A DNA stretch of 64,000 nt from Candidatus Peregrinibacteria bacterium Gr01-1014_25 (GTDB taxonomy: Bacteria; Patescibacteriota; Gracilibacteria; Peribacterales; Peribacteraceae): positions 1-64,000 of the forward strand of contig VMFU01000005.1 of the NCBI GenBank assembly GCA_007376205.1. The letters run 5' to 3'. Position numbers and translations under genes: made by a program. Every line of letters begins with the position of its first letter. The first letter of the stretch is position 1. Below are positions 32,367-40,404 of this stretch, in pieces. Under the pieces are notes generated by a model. It did no database searches, had not been told where the DNA came from, and saw nothing but the letters and a program-made list of their open reading frames with translations.

Positions 32367-33271
32367 CGCCCCCCGCCGCTCTGGAGGCGGAGCTGCAGCG
32401 CTACGCCCTGCGTACGGGAAGCATGCCGGCCTCGGCGCCGATTCGTGATCTGCTGGCGCCGTACGTTCTCACACCGATCGGCGGCGGCGTCTTCCACCGC
32501 GTGTACCGCGTCACCGGCACGCCGTGGGTGGTGAAGGAGGGGCGCTGGCATCTCTCCATCCCCATTCATTGCTGGTCCTTTCCCGTCCACGCGCGGCTGA
32601 TCCATCCGCTGCTCGCCGCATGGGGATCAGGGTGCAAGCCAACAGCACGCGAGGCACAGCGGCAGTACGAACACTATCTCGTGTTTGCAGAGTACCTGGG
32701 GCACTTCGACACGCTGCCCGACGCGTATCCCGACGGCCAGGTTCTCGCGCGGACCCAGCGGCTCATCCGCGACTCCCTGCCGCAGGCGCTGACCCGCATC
32801 GAGGCATATTATGGGAGACGCCTTCCGCCGTCAGTGCAACGCATCGTCGACTCCCCGCTTCGCCTGCATAACTTCCTGCCGAGGGAATATCTCCTCTTCG
32901 GCACAAGCCTGGATGCGGGCGAACACACATCTTTCCTGTTCCAGGAATTCACCGAGGGAACGCCGCTGCACGACATCGACGTGCCGACACTAGCGCCGCA
33001 ACGGCGCGATGAGATGATTCTCCTCTCCGTCCTCCTGCTTCTCCTGCGGATGGAGACTGGCATCGTACCGGACACGCGCCCGCGCGATTTCCTGCTCCAC
33101 CATGATTGGTTCACGAAAACCGATAACATCCTCGTCGGACCGCATGGTGTGACCATGGTCGACACGCGCTGGTTCTGGGAGTCGCGCGAGAACGTCATCC
33201 GCCGCGGCATCGTGCTCCCCGAATGGATCGCCCGGTGTCTATGGAAGTATCTGGGGAATGCTGGATGGTAA
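32363..33271 (+). CDS. Kinase-fold-like protein (aminoglycoside/protein kinase superfamily, tentative)
   Basis: 302 residues. IGGGVFHRVYRV resembles a glycine-rich loop and TPWVVKEG supplies a lysine at the right distance. LFQEFTEGTPLHDI looks like the hinge, and LLHHDWFTKTDNILVGPHGVTMVD resembles an HxD...N catalytic loop followed by the metal-binding aspartate. The order and spacing suit a small-molecule or protein kinase, though no subfamily is recognised. It is co-translated with a small membrane protein, so the substrate may be a lipid or envelope component. Copy C of the structured repeat follows. Confidence 0.55.
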   Translation: MTPPAALEAELQRYALRTGSMPASAPIRDLLAPYVLTPIGGGVFHRVYRVTGTPWVVKEGRWHLSIPIHCWSFPVHARLIHPLLAAWGSGCKPTAREAQRQYEHYLVFAEYLGHFDTLPDAYPDGQVLARTQRLIRDSLPQALTRIEAYYGRRLPPSVQRIVDSPLRLHNFLPREYLLFGTSLDAGEHTSFLFQEFTEGTPLHDIDVPTLAPQRRDEMILLSVLLLLLRMETGIVPDTRPRDFLLHHDWFTKTDNILVGPHGVTMVDTRWFWESRENVIRRGIVLPEWIARCLWKYLGNAGW

Positions 33272-33289
33272 TGGCAGTACCGTGGAAAG

Positions 33290-33471
33290 GTCCGCCGCCA
33301 CAGTCTTTACCCCGCCGTCGCGCGGCCCGCAGGGTCCCGAAGGGACCAGCGTGCTCTGCGTCCGAAACCGTCGACCACGTCCTTTCCTTACTTCCCAATG
33401 CCCGGCTGGAACGTCAGACGGCGGAGACTTTTCTTTGGCTACTTTCTTTGTGTGGTGACAAAGAAAGTGGC
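33290..33471 (+). repeat. Structured intergenic repeat, copy C
   Basis: The 162-bp core (33310-33471) has three bases fewer than copies A and B, within CCCGCAGGGTCCCGAAGGGA. It keeps the end-to-end complementarity CCGCCGTC / GACGGCGG and the terminal CTTTCTTTG hairpin. The leading extension GTCCGCCGCCACA is shared with copy B. It is oriented with the flanking genes. Confidence 0.88.
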
Positions 33472-33522
33472 GAATGAAGAAGGTAGAGAAATCACGCTCT
33501 GTAACAACCCCCGCATTCTCGC

Positions 33523-33528
33523 TACACT
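33523..33528 (+). promoter_or_regulatory. -10 box of the sigma factor gene
   Basis: TACACT 9 bases before the ATG at 33537. TGTAAC lies 17 bases further upstream as a weak -35. The leader would be about 2 bases. Confidence 0.5.
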
Positions 33529-33536
33529 ACCCAAAC

Positions 33537-34052
33537 ATGATCCGCGCCTCCAACAACCCCGAATCCGCCTTCCTCGCTGCGTATGAGGAGCACGCCGATG
33601 CCATCTTCCGGCACTGCGCGTTCCGCCTGTTCAACCGCGAGCGCGCCAAGGAACTCATGCAGGACACGTTCTGCAAAGCGTGGGAATACATCGCCAAAGG
33701 CAACGACATCGATAACGTGAAGGCGTTCCTCTACCGCACCGCGGACAACCTTATCGTCGACGAGGTGCGCAGGCGCGAACGCCGGCCCGAGACGTCCCTG
33801 GAGGATCTCATGGAATCCGGATGGGAACCGCCCGCCGACGATACGCAAAGTCCGCAGGATGCAACCGAGCTCTCGCGCATCCGTGACGCGCTGACACAGG
33901 TGGAAGAGCCCTACCGGTCGGCCCTCGTCATGCGCTACGTCGACGGTTTGAGTCCAGCCGAGATCGCCGAGATGACCGGCGAATCGCCGAACACGATCTC
34001 GGTCCGCCTGCACCGCGGCCTCAAATCCCTCCGCTCCCGCGTCGACGCATGA
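33537..34052 (+). CDS. ECF-type RNA polymerase sigma factor
   Basis: The start MIRASNNPES gives 171 residues; a start 21 codons earlier is less likely because the -10 box lies between. Region 2 (FLAAYEEHADAIFRHCAFRLF, MQDTFCKAWEYI, NLIVDEVRRRE) and region 4 (YRSALVMRYVDGLSPAEIAEMTG, ISVRLHRGLKSLRS) match group 4 sigma factors, with a linker of about 45 residues. The next gene overlaps by ATGA and encodes a membrane-anchored DUF5667 protein, the probable regulator or partner of this sigma factor. Confidence 0.92.
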   Translation: MIRASNNPESAFLAAYEEHADAIFRHCAFRLFNRERAKELMQDTFCKAWEYIAKGNDIDNVKAFLYRTADNLIVDEVRRRERRPETSLEDLMESGWEPPADDTQSPQDATELSRIRDALTQVEEPYRSALVMRYVDGLSPAEIAEMTGESPNTISVRLHRGLKSLRSRVDA

Positions 34053-35005
34053 TGGACCCGGAAACCTTCTTCGGCCCAGCAAGGCGCCTGCGGCTTACAC
34101 CGGAGGAAAAAGCCAAAACGATGGCTTTTCTGCGAAATCATGTAAGAAAAGTGCCCGTGGAGCGTCAATATGAGCAGATGAACGCGCACGGCCACTCATT
34201 CGCGGCAAGTCAAAAAATGGCGCAAGACCTGCACTTGACGCCGCAGGAGCGTGCCGACGCGCGGGCGGTGCTGCGATCATGGATGGCCGCACATCCTGTG
34301 CGTGAGCATGTCTCACTCATCGATCGCCTCTTTGCATTCACCCACCATCCCGCGATGTCCGCGGCGGTCTTCCTGATCGCCATCGTCGCCGGCGGCGGGG
34401 GCCTGGCGTACGCAGCCGAGAACACCGCGCCGGGCGACACGCTCTACGCGATCAAGCGCGCGGTGAACGAGCGCTTCATGCGACGCATGCTGTCACCCGA
34501 CGAGTGGGAGGCCCGCGCGCTGGAACGCCGGATGCAGGAAGACGCTCTGCTCGCCCGCCGCGGCGCGCCGCGGCAGTCCCGCCGTCTGCTCGTCCAGGAA
34601 GTGAAGGAACACCGTACCGCGCTCGTGGCCCTGCGGCAGCAAGCGCAGGAAAAACGCCGCCTAGCGCGCATCAATGCCGTCATCGCCCAGGCGGAGACGT
34701 TCGAGCGCGAGCTGGCAGACGATGATGATGCGACGCTCATCGCCGCACGCGGGGTGGGAGACGCCGCAGCGCCGATGACGACGATGACCGCGCAGCAATC
34801 AGCGTCACCCGACGTAGGACGGAGTGCATCGGCGGGAAATAGCACCGCAGTCGAATCCGCCCTGCGCGCAGTGTCGACGTCTTCCGCTGCAGCCACAGCG
34901 ACGGGCTCGGCGATCACTTCCTCGTCCTCCTCTGTCTCCAAGCCAAAAATCCCTCTGAAAATCATCCCGCCTGGTCCTCCAAGACCGATGGGGCGCTTTG
35001 AGTAA
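34049..35005 (+). CDS. DUF5667 membrane protein, probable anti-sigma-type partner
   Basis: 318 residues. The N-terminal 100 residues are cytoplasmic and helical (LRLTPEEKAKTMAFLRNHV and a second related copy LHLTPQERADARAVLRSWM). One membrane span follows (AVFLIAIVAGGGGLAYAA), then the DUF5667 pattern AENTAPGDTLYAIKRAVNE, an external helical part and a serine/alanine/threonine-rich tail. The layout, cytoplasmic helices then one span, and the ATGA overlap with the sigma gene, suggest control of the sigma factor. The DUF itself has no proven function. Confidence 0.78.
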   Translation: MMDPETFFGPARRLRLTPEEKAKTMAFLRNHVRKVPVERQYEQMNAHGHSFAASQKMAQDLHLTPQERADARAVLRSWMAAHPVREHVSLIDRLFAFTHHPAMSAAVFLIAIVAGGGGLAYAAENTAPGDTLYAIKRAVNERFMRRMLSPDEWEARALERRMQEDALLARRGAPRQSRRLLVQEVKEHRTALVALRQQAQEKRRLARINAVIAQAETFERELADDDDATLIAARGVGDAAAPMTTMTAQQSASPDVGRSASAGNSTAVESALRAVSTSSAAATATGSAITSSSSSVSKPKIPLKIIPPGPPRPMGRFE

Positions 35006-35065
35006 AGTGCGGAGTGCGTAATGCCATCGGACACTCTTGCACTTCGCATTGTGCCCGCTGCGATT
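35006..35065. repeat. Degenerate short-word repeat
   Basis: AGTGCGGAGTGCGTAATGCC and its inverted partner CACTTCGCATTGTGCCCGC flank a short middle. It fills the space between the convergent ends of the DUF5667 and Sua5 genes. Confidence 0.5.
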
Positions 35066-36058
35066 TCACACAGATGCTCTCATCAACCGGTCCCGGATCG
35101 CCGTCCACGACGGATGATCGGGGGGCAGCGTCACGATGATGCGATCCACCCCCGCGGCGTCGAGCGCGTGGAGCATGTCATACAGGACCGCGGCAGCGCG
35201 TTCGGGGTCGCCCGGCAGCGGCTGCTGGCGCATGGCGGATGATGGGACGGCTGCACCGAGCGGCACGAAACCGACGCGCAGTCCCTGGGACGCCAGGTCC
35301 TCCGTGCGCCGGAGCGCGTCCGCATTCGACAGGCACAATTCCAGCGGCGTGCGCGGCGCGTAGTGCTTGGCGAGCATGCCGGGCGATAGCAAAGCATCTC
35401 CGCCTCCCGCCTCCCTCCTGCGAAGGGGCACTCCCAATACTTCTTCAATCCGTGCGTGCGGCAAAAGTCCCGGCCGCAGGAGGACCGGCTCGTCGCCGGA
35501 GACGTCAACGACGGTTGATTCGATACCTCCCGGCGCTGGCCCGGCGTCGAGAATGAGGGCAACAGTGTCCCCCAACCCCTCGATCACGTGCTCCGCACGC
35601 GTGGGCGACAGTCGCATGGACGGATTGGCGCTGGGCGCGGCGATGGGAACATCCGCCGCTTCGAGCAGCGCGAGGGCGACCGGATGCGCGGGCACGCGGA
35701 CGGCGACGGTCTGGCCCCCTCCGGTTACCACGGACGGCACGATGTCGCGCTTGGGCAGCACGAGCGTGAGCGGCCCGGGCCAGAATCTCTTGGCGAGGCG
35801 TTCGGCCGCGGCGGGGATGGACGACGCGACATCCTCGGCGGAGAGGAGATCGGGAACGTGGACGATGATCGGATTGCGTGGCGGCCTGCCCTTCGCGGCG
35901 AAAATGCGCTCCACAGCATCGGCATCGAGCGCGTGCGCCCCCAGCCCGTACACCGTCTCCGTCGGAAACGCGACGAGCTTCCCCGCGCGCAGCAGCTCCG
36001 CCGCCTCGGCGATGGCGGCGGGATCGGGACGGCGGGGGTCGATGGAGAGAATGCGCAT
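35066..36058 (-). CDS. L-threonylcarbamoyladenylate synthase (Sua5/YwlC type)
   Basis: 330 residues: a YrdC domain (KLVAFPTETVYGLGAHALD, KGRPPRNPIIVHV, VAVRVPAHPVALALLEAAD, PSANPSMRLSPT) and a C-terminal Sua5 domain (LLSPGMLAKHYAPRTPLELC). It makes the threonylcarbamoyl-AMP used for t6A37 in ANN-decoding tRNAs. The two-domain length separates it from the one-domain TsaC. TACGTT lies about 10 bases upstream of the start on the minus strand. Confidence 0.93.
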   Translation of the reverse strand: MRILSIDPRRPDPAAIAEAAELLRAGKLVAFPTETVYGLGAHALDADAVERIFAAKGRPPRNPIIVHVPDLLSAEDVASSIPAAAERLAKRFWPGPLTLVLPKRDIVPSVVTGGGQTVAVRVPAHPVALALLEAADVPIAAPSANPSMRLSPTRAEHVIEGLGDTVALILDAGPAPGGIESTVVDVSGDEPVLLRPGLLPHARIEEVLGVPLRRREAGGGDALLSPGMLAKHYAPRTPLELCLSNADALRRTEDLASQGLRVGFVPLGAAVPSSAMRQQPLPGDPERAAAVLYDMLHALDAAGVDRIIVTLPPDHPSWTAIRDRLMRASV

Positions 36059-36119
36059 GGAATCAACGTACCATCTTCCCTCCGGAAGGCGTACACTCCC
36101 TGCTCACCCCCTTCCGTCA

Positions 36120-37352
36120 ATGACCCAGAACATTCCCCGGCATCCCGCGAGCTTCGGCGCCCTGCCGATCGCTCCGAACCTGCTGCGCATGCTCGAGCAG
36201 CGCAAACTGACGTCTCCCACGCCGATCCAACATCAGGCCATTCCGATCGCGTTGGAAGGCAAGGACATCATCGGCATCGCGCAGACCGGCACCGGCAAGA
36301 CGTTGGCTTTCGGCATTCCGATGCTCCAGCGCCTGGCCCAGCAGGGAGGACGCGGTCTCGTGATCGTGCCCACCCGCGAACTCGCCTACCAGGTGGAGGA
36401 CGCGCTCATCCCTTTCGCGACGCCGCTCAACATCCGCACGGCCGTCTTCGTCGGCGGCGCGTCGATGGAACGGCAGCTGCAGATGCTCCGTAACGATCCA
36501 CGCATCCTCGTCGCCACGCCCGGCCGCCTCAACGACCACCTCGAGAGGCGCACCGTGACGCTGCGCGAGGTTCGCATCCTCGTGCTCGACGAAGCCGACC
36601 AGATGCTTGACATGGGCTTCAAGCCGCAGATCGAGCGCATCCTGCACCACGTCCCCAAGCAGCGTCAGACGATGCTCTTCTCCGCGACCATGCCGCCGGA
36701 GATCGTGAAGCTGGCGGCCGCGCACATGGACCTCCCGCTGCGTATCGAAGTCGCTCCCGCGGGCACCGCCGCCGAGAAAGTCGAGCAGGAGCTCTTCATC
36801 GTGAAACGTGAGGACAAACTCGCGCTGCTCGAGAAGCTCCTCGGGGAATACGCGGGAACGGTCCTCGTCTTCTCGCGGACGAAGCACGGCGCGAAGAAGA
36901 TCACCCGCATGGTCAGGGCGATGGGCCACAGCGCCGCGGAGATCCACGCGAACCGGTCGCTCGCCCAGCGCCGCGAGGCGCTCGAGGGGTTCAAGACGGG
37001 CAAGTACCGCATCCTCGTCGCCACCGACATCGCGGCGCGCGGCATCGACGTCACCGGCATCGCCGTGGTAATCAATTTCGACCTGCCGGACGACGCCAAC
37101 GATTACGTCCACCGCATCGGCCGCACCGCGCGGGCCGGCCGCGAGGGGCGCGCCATCTCCTTCGCCAGCCCCGACCAGGCCGCCGGCGTCCGCGGCATCG
37201 AACGCCTTCTCCGGATGCCCATCCGCCGCCTGCCGCTCCCCACGCTCCCCGCACGCCGTGCGCCGCCGGCGGCGAGCGAGGAACCGGCGCAGCATCATCG
37301 TCCACGATATCCCTCCGCCCGCGGCGGCCATCAGCGGCGGCGATTCCGATAA
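36120..37352 (+). CDS. DEAD-box RNA helicase
   Basis: 410 residues from MTQNIPRHPASFG. The full motif set is present: Q motif TSPTPIQHQAIP, I AQTGTGKT, Ia PTRELAYQ, II VLDEADQMLDMGF, III SATMP, V ATDIAARGIDV and VI HRIGRTARAGREG. The short basic C-terminus (RRPPAASEEPAQHHRPRYPS-like) resembles RhlE/CshA-type helicases that act in RNA decay or ribosome assembly. TACACT at 36092-36097 is the likely -10, with a leader of about 16 bases. Confidence 0.93.
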   Translation: MTQNIPRHPASFGALPIAPNLLRMLEQRKLTSPTPIQHQAIPIALEGKDIIGIAQTGTGKTLAFGIPMLQRLAQQGGRGLVIVPTRELAYQVEDALIPFATPLNIRTAVFVGGASMERQLQMLRNDPRILVATPGRLNDHLERRTVTLREVRILVLDEADQMLDMGFKPQIERILHHVPKQRQTMLFSATMPPEIVKLAAAHMDLPLRIEVAPAGTAAEKVEQELFIVKREDKLALLEKLLGEYAGTVLVFSRTKHGAKKITRMVRAMGHSAAEIHANRSLAQRREALEGFKTGKYRILVATDIAARGIDVTGIAVVINFDLPDDANDYVHRIGRTARAGREGRAISFASPDQAAGVRGIERLLRMPIRRLPLPTLPARRAPPAASEEPAQHHRPRYPSARGGHQRRRFR

Positions 37353-37362
37353 TGCCCCGAGA

Positions 37363-37380
37363 ACGGCTGTTTCCAGCCGT
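37363..37380 (+). terminator. Hairpin after the helicase gene
   Basis: Perfect 7-bp stem ACGGCTG / CAGCCGT with a TTTC loop, 10 bases after the helicase stop. There is no T-run after it, so it may be a weak terminator or an mRNA-stabilising hairpin. Confidence 0.35.
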
Positions 37381-37511
37381 CCATTGAGCATTGCATCACG
37401 CACCGTGCCGTCCTATCCTCCGCGCAAGAGGAAGGTCCTGGATGAGTACCACAACGGCGTGCGTGCTCTTTCACATCAGGACAGGACTCGGTACCAAGGG
37501 AGGTAGCAGCC

Positions 37512-38450
37512 ATGTCACGACTGTGTGTTTGTCTGGGCGCGCTCCTCGCGCTCACCACGCAAAGCATTGGGAATCCGGTTCCCCCGGATGTCCCCAGCAA
37601 ACCCTCGTACCCCGACGTCGAGGTACGGTGCGTCGACGGATCGATGTTGAAACTCCAACTCATGGATCCGAAGATCGAGTTCCGTACGGCGTACGGAACC
37701 CTGTGGATCCCGGTAACGGCGATCCGCAAGATCGAGTTCGCGACGCGGACCCCGTCCGACGTCAGCGTGCGTATCAGTAAGGCCATCACGGACTTGGCCG
37801 ACCGCCAATACAAAGTCCGCGAGAAAGCGACTGACGAGCTCAAGCAGATCGGAGAGCGAGCGTACGCTCCGGCTCTTACCGCGATCCACAGCACGGATGC
37901 GGAAACGTCTTCGCGCGCCAAGCGCGTCGTGCACCACCTGGAAGGTGCGTACACGGCCGCCCAGCTCGATCACCGCCCGTGGGACGTGGTGTACACGGCG
38001 GACTCGAAGATCACGGGGACTATCGTCACTCCCGTGCTGCTCGTCCGGACCAACCAGTTCGGCGATCAGAAGCTGGACATGTGCGCTGCCGCGTCGCTGG
38101 TGTCCGCCGCGGAGAAGATCGCCGTGCAACTGGCGAAGACACCGGAGGCGCCAGTGAATCTCACGGCGCATCAGAATGAACGCGATAAGGAATTCGTGTT
38201 CAAGGTCACCGGGCCGGACCCGAGGGCGCAGTCGCTGGGGTCGGTCTGGGGCACGGGCGTGTACACCGCGGATTCGAACGTGGCGGCGGCCGCGCTCCAC
38301 GCAGGCGTCGTTCGGCCGGCGAGAACCGTCGTCGTCCGCGTGAAGATCGTGCAGTCCCCCGCCCAGTTCGTCGGCTCCGCGCAGAACGGAGTCACATCCC
38401 AGAACTACAACAGCAGCTATCCCGCTGCATTCCTCTTCCTCGAACCGTAG
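37512..38450 (+). CDS. Secreted LCCL-domain protein with planctomycete-like features
   Basis: 312 residues with a signal peptide (LCVCLGALLALTTQSIG). A small beta module (VRCVDGSMLKLQLMDP, YGTLWIPVTAIRKIEFATR) comes first, then a short helical repeat (YKVREKATDELKQIGERA), both of a style common in Planctomycetes. The C-terminal 90 residues match an LCCL domain (LGSVWGTGVYTADSNVAAAALHAGVV, VGSAQNGVTSQNYNSSYPAAF). Unlike most neighbours it has a good Shine-Dalgarno sequence (GGGAGGT, 8 bases before ATG) and its own terminator, which suggests acquisition by transfer. Confidence 0.8.
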   Translation: MSRLCVCLGALLALTTQSIGNPVPPDVPSKPSYPDVEVRCVDGSMLKLQLMDPKIEFRTAYGTLWIPVTAIRKIEFATRTPSDVSVRISKAITDLADRQYKVREKATDELKQIGERAYAPALTAIHSTDAETSSRAKRVVHHLEGAYTAAQLDHRPWDVVYTADSKITGTIVTPVLLVRTNQFGDQKLDMCAAASLVSAAEKIAVQLAKTPEAPVNLTAHQNERDKEFVFKVTGPDPRAQSLGSVWGTGVYTADSNVAAAALHAGVVRPARTVVVRVKIVQSPAQFVGSAQNGVTSQNYNSSYPAAFLFLEP

Positions 38451-38489
38451 AGAGGAGGAATCCGTACCGATGTCCCCCTTCCCCTAACA

Positions 38490-38516
38490 CCCCCCGCCAC
38501 GCGCGGGGGGATTTTT
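38490..38516 (+). terminator. Rho-independent terminator after the LCCL gene
   Basis: Stem CCCCCCGC / GCGGGGGG (38490-38510) followed by ATTTTT. It lies 40 bases after the stop codon. Confidence 0.9.
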
Positions 38517-38579
38517 ACATGCACACCGTCCCGCCCCGTGTACAACGACCGCCGTTCGGAATACGATGGCCCGCGGATC

Positions 38580-39026
38580 ATGCGTCGCTTCCTCGCATCA
38601 GCGTGGTATCCCCTCCTCATCGCCCTCACGCTCGCGGGAGCGGCGACGGGCGCGCACGCGGGCTTGCCCACGCTCGACAGCGGCGTCAGCAACACGCAAC
38701 TCCTCGATGCATTCCGGATCGCCGGCTGGGCCGCGGGAGCGGTGATGGGCATCGTTTCGTTCCTGCTTATGGGCGTGCTCAATCTCCTGCGCCGTATGTT
38801 CCGTCTGCGCAAGATCGCCGTCCTTCATCCGATCATCGTCCTCGTCGGCGTCACGCCATGGCTCGCGTGGGGATGGCAGCTCCTCTTCGTCGAGCCGCGC
38901 TTCACGCCGTTCGCTCGCCTCGCCATCGACGTCATCGGCCGTCCGATGTTCGTCGGCTCGGCCGTCGCCAGCCTCCTCGCCATTGTCCTTGCCCTGGTGC
39001 TTCTGCTTCCCGTCAAACACTCATGA
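38580..39026 (+). CDS. Unrecognised membrane protein, 148 residues
   Basis: The start MRRFLASAWY was preferred over a GTG 14 codons upstream because a TACGAT box lies 12 bases before it. A signal-like first segment (LLIALTLAGAATGAHAG) is followed by three spans (AGWAAGAVMGIVSFLLMGVL, VLHPIIVLVGVTPWLAWGW, VASLLAIVLALVLLLPV). The next gene, a lipoprotein, overlaps by ATGA. The two probably act together in the envelope; no family was recognised. Confidence 0.7.
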   Translation: MRRFLASAWYPLLIALTLAGAATGAHAGLPTLDSGVSNTQLLDAFRIAGWAAGAVMGIVSFLLMGVLNLLRRMFRLRKIAVLHPIIVLVGVTPWLAWGWQLLFVEPRFTPFARLAIDVIGRPMFVGSAVASLLAIVLALVLLLPVKHS

Positions 39027-40363
39027 GGAAATTCCCCCTCGCTTTCGCCGTCGGCTCTTCCCTCCTCCTCACCGGCTGCCTCGGCGATGTGATGTCCATC
39101 TTCTGCGAGGTCGGCGAGGACAGCGATCACTGTTATCAGGCCGTCGCCGTCCAGGAAGAGCAGCCCGAGGACTGTTCCAAGATCGAATTCGGCCCGCCGC
39201 GCGACAAATGCCACCTGATGATCGCCGAGAACACCGGCGACCCCACCGCGTGCGACGGGATGGAGGGCGGCATGATGGGCTATTCGAAGGAGGAATGTCT
39301 CGCGGGCGTCTGGAAGAACCATATGCCCGACGATTGCGCGGGCCGCGACAACGAGCTCGACTGCCGCAACGCGTACGCGAAGCACGGCAAGGGTTGCGGC
39401 GAAGGCTACATGCGCAGCAAATCCACGGGCGACTGCGCGAAGGTCCCGACCAAAGAGGAGTGCGAGGGCGCGCAGAAGCTCAACCCGTTCTGCGAGGGCA
39501 CTGATGATGACATCGAGGACAAAGCGGCCAACGACCTGAACACCATGAAAGACGCCGCGACCGGGAAGTATATGGAGCTGCTGACGCAGGCCATCGACGA
39601 CGAGAAAGACCCCGGCAAGCTGGCGGGGCTGCAGGCCTACAAGGAATTCCTGGAGAAATCCGGCGAAACGCTCGAGAGCGTGACCGCCACCGTCGACACG
39701 CTCAAGGAATTGAAGAAGATCTTCCTGGACGCCTACGACCCGTCGATGGACATTGAGCACATGCCGGTCGACAAGATCCTCGCGCCGGGCCTCGTCGATA
39801 AAATTTCCGGCGCGCTCTTCGGACAGGACCCGCCGGATAACCGCTCGCGGGCGGAGGACGGGCTCTCCGTCTACGAAGCGATGCTGAAGCGGCAGGGGGA
39901 TATCGACTATCTGAAGAAGGAAAAACTCGGCCGGCTCGGAGATGCGATATCGTCGACGTTGAAGGACAAAGCGACCGGCCAGTTGCAGGAAGCCGCGGAG
40001 GGCATCGCCGAAGGCATCGCGGGGACGGCGTTCGCCACGGTCGGCATCGTCGACCACGCACTCACGTCGTTCAAGGAAGCGGCGCAGAAAGAAATGTTCG
40101 TCGGCCTCGCCGCGGCGTATAACCGCCGTCGCGACGCGATCGAACAGAGCAGCCCGGGCCTGTCGCCCGAAGAGATCCACGCACGGACCGTCGCCCAGGT
40201 GAAGGACGATCCGTACCAGGACAATCCCAACAGCGGCTTCGTGAAGTACGGCAATCTGCTCGAGAATCAGGACTGCCAGGACTCATCGAATCCCCTCTGC
40301 ATCGACAACCGCGTGTTCTGGACCGCGATGGACAAGACGTACAGGCACACGAAGGGTAAATAG
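39023..40363 (+). CDS. Cysteine-rich N-terminal lipoprotein, 446 residues
   Basis: A lipoprotein signal (LAFAVGSSLLLTGC) anchors the protein outside. The first 130 mature residues hold about 15 cysteines in a repeating pattern of the C-Y-x2-V-A...C...RDKC type (DHCYQAVAVQEEQPEDC, DKCHLMIAENTGDPTAC), seen in other archaeal and CPR surface lipoproteins. The rest is helical and acidic, with a hydrophobic AEGIAEGIAGTAFATVGIVDH stretch. Function unknown. The start overlaps the membrane-protein stop by 4 bases. Confidence 0.75.
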   Translation: MRKFPLAFAVGSSLLLTGCLGDVMSIFCEVGEDSDHCYQAVAVQEEQPEDCSKIEFGPPRDKCHLMIAENTGDPTACDGMEGGMMGYSKEECLAGVWKNHMPDDCAGRDNELDCRNAYAKHGKGCGEGYMRSKSTGDCAKVPTKEECEGAQKLNPFCEGTDDDIEDKAANDLNTMKDAATGKYMELLTQAIDDEKDPGKLAGLQAYKEFLEKSGETLESVTATVDTLKELKKIFLDAYDPSMDIEHMPVDKILAPGLVDKISGALFGQDPPDNRSRAEDGLSVYEAMLKRQGDIDYLKKEKLGRLGDAISSTLKDKATGQLQEAAEGIAEGIAGTAFATVGIVDHALTSFKEAAQKEMFVGLAAAYNRRRDAIEQSSPGLSPEEIHARTVAQVKDDPYQDNPNSGFVKYGNLLENQDCQDSSNPLCIDNRVFWTAMDKTYRHTKGK

Positions 40364-40403
40364 GGTGCTTACCCTACGTACCCCATTGACCCTACTTCCC
40401 TTC
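40363..40403. repeat. Short-word repeat of the TACCCTAC type
   Basis: Iterations of TACCCTAC/TTACCC-like words in the gap between the convergent lipoprotein and cupredoxin genes. The same words recur after glnA (63901-63956). Confidence 0.5.
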
Positions 40404-40404
40404 A

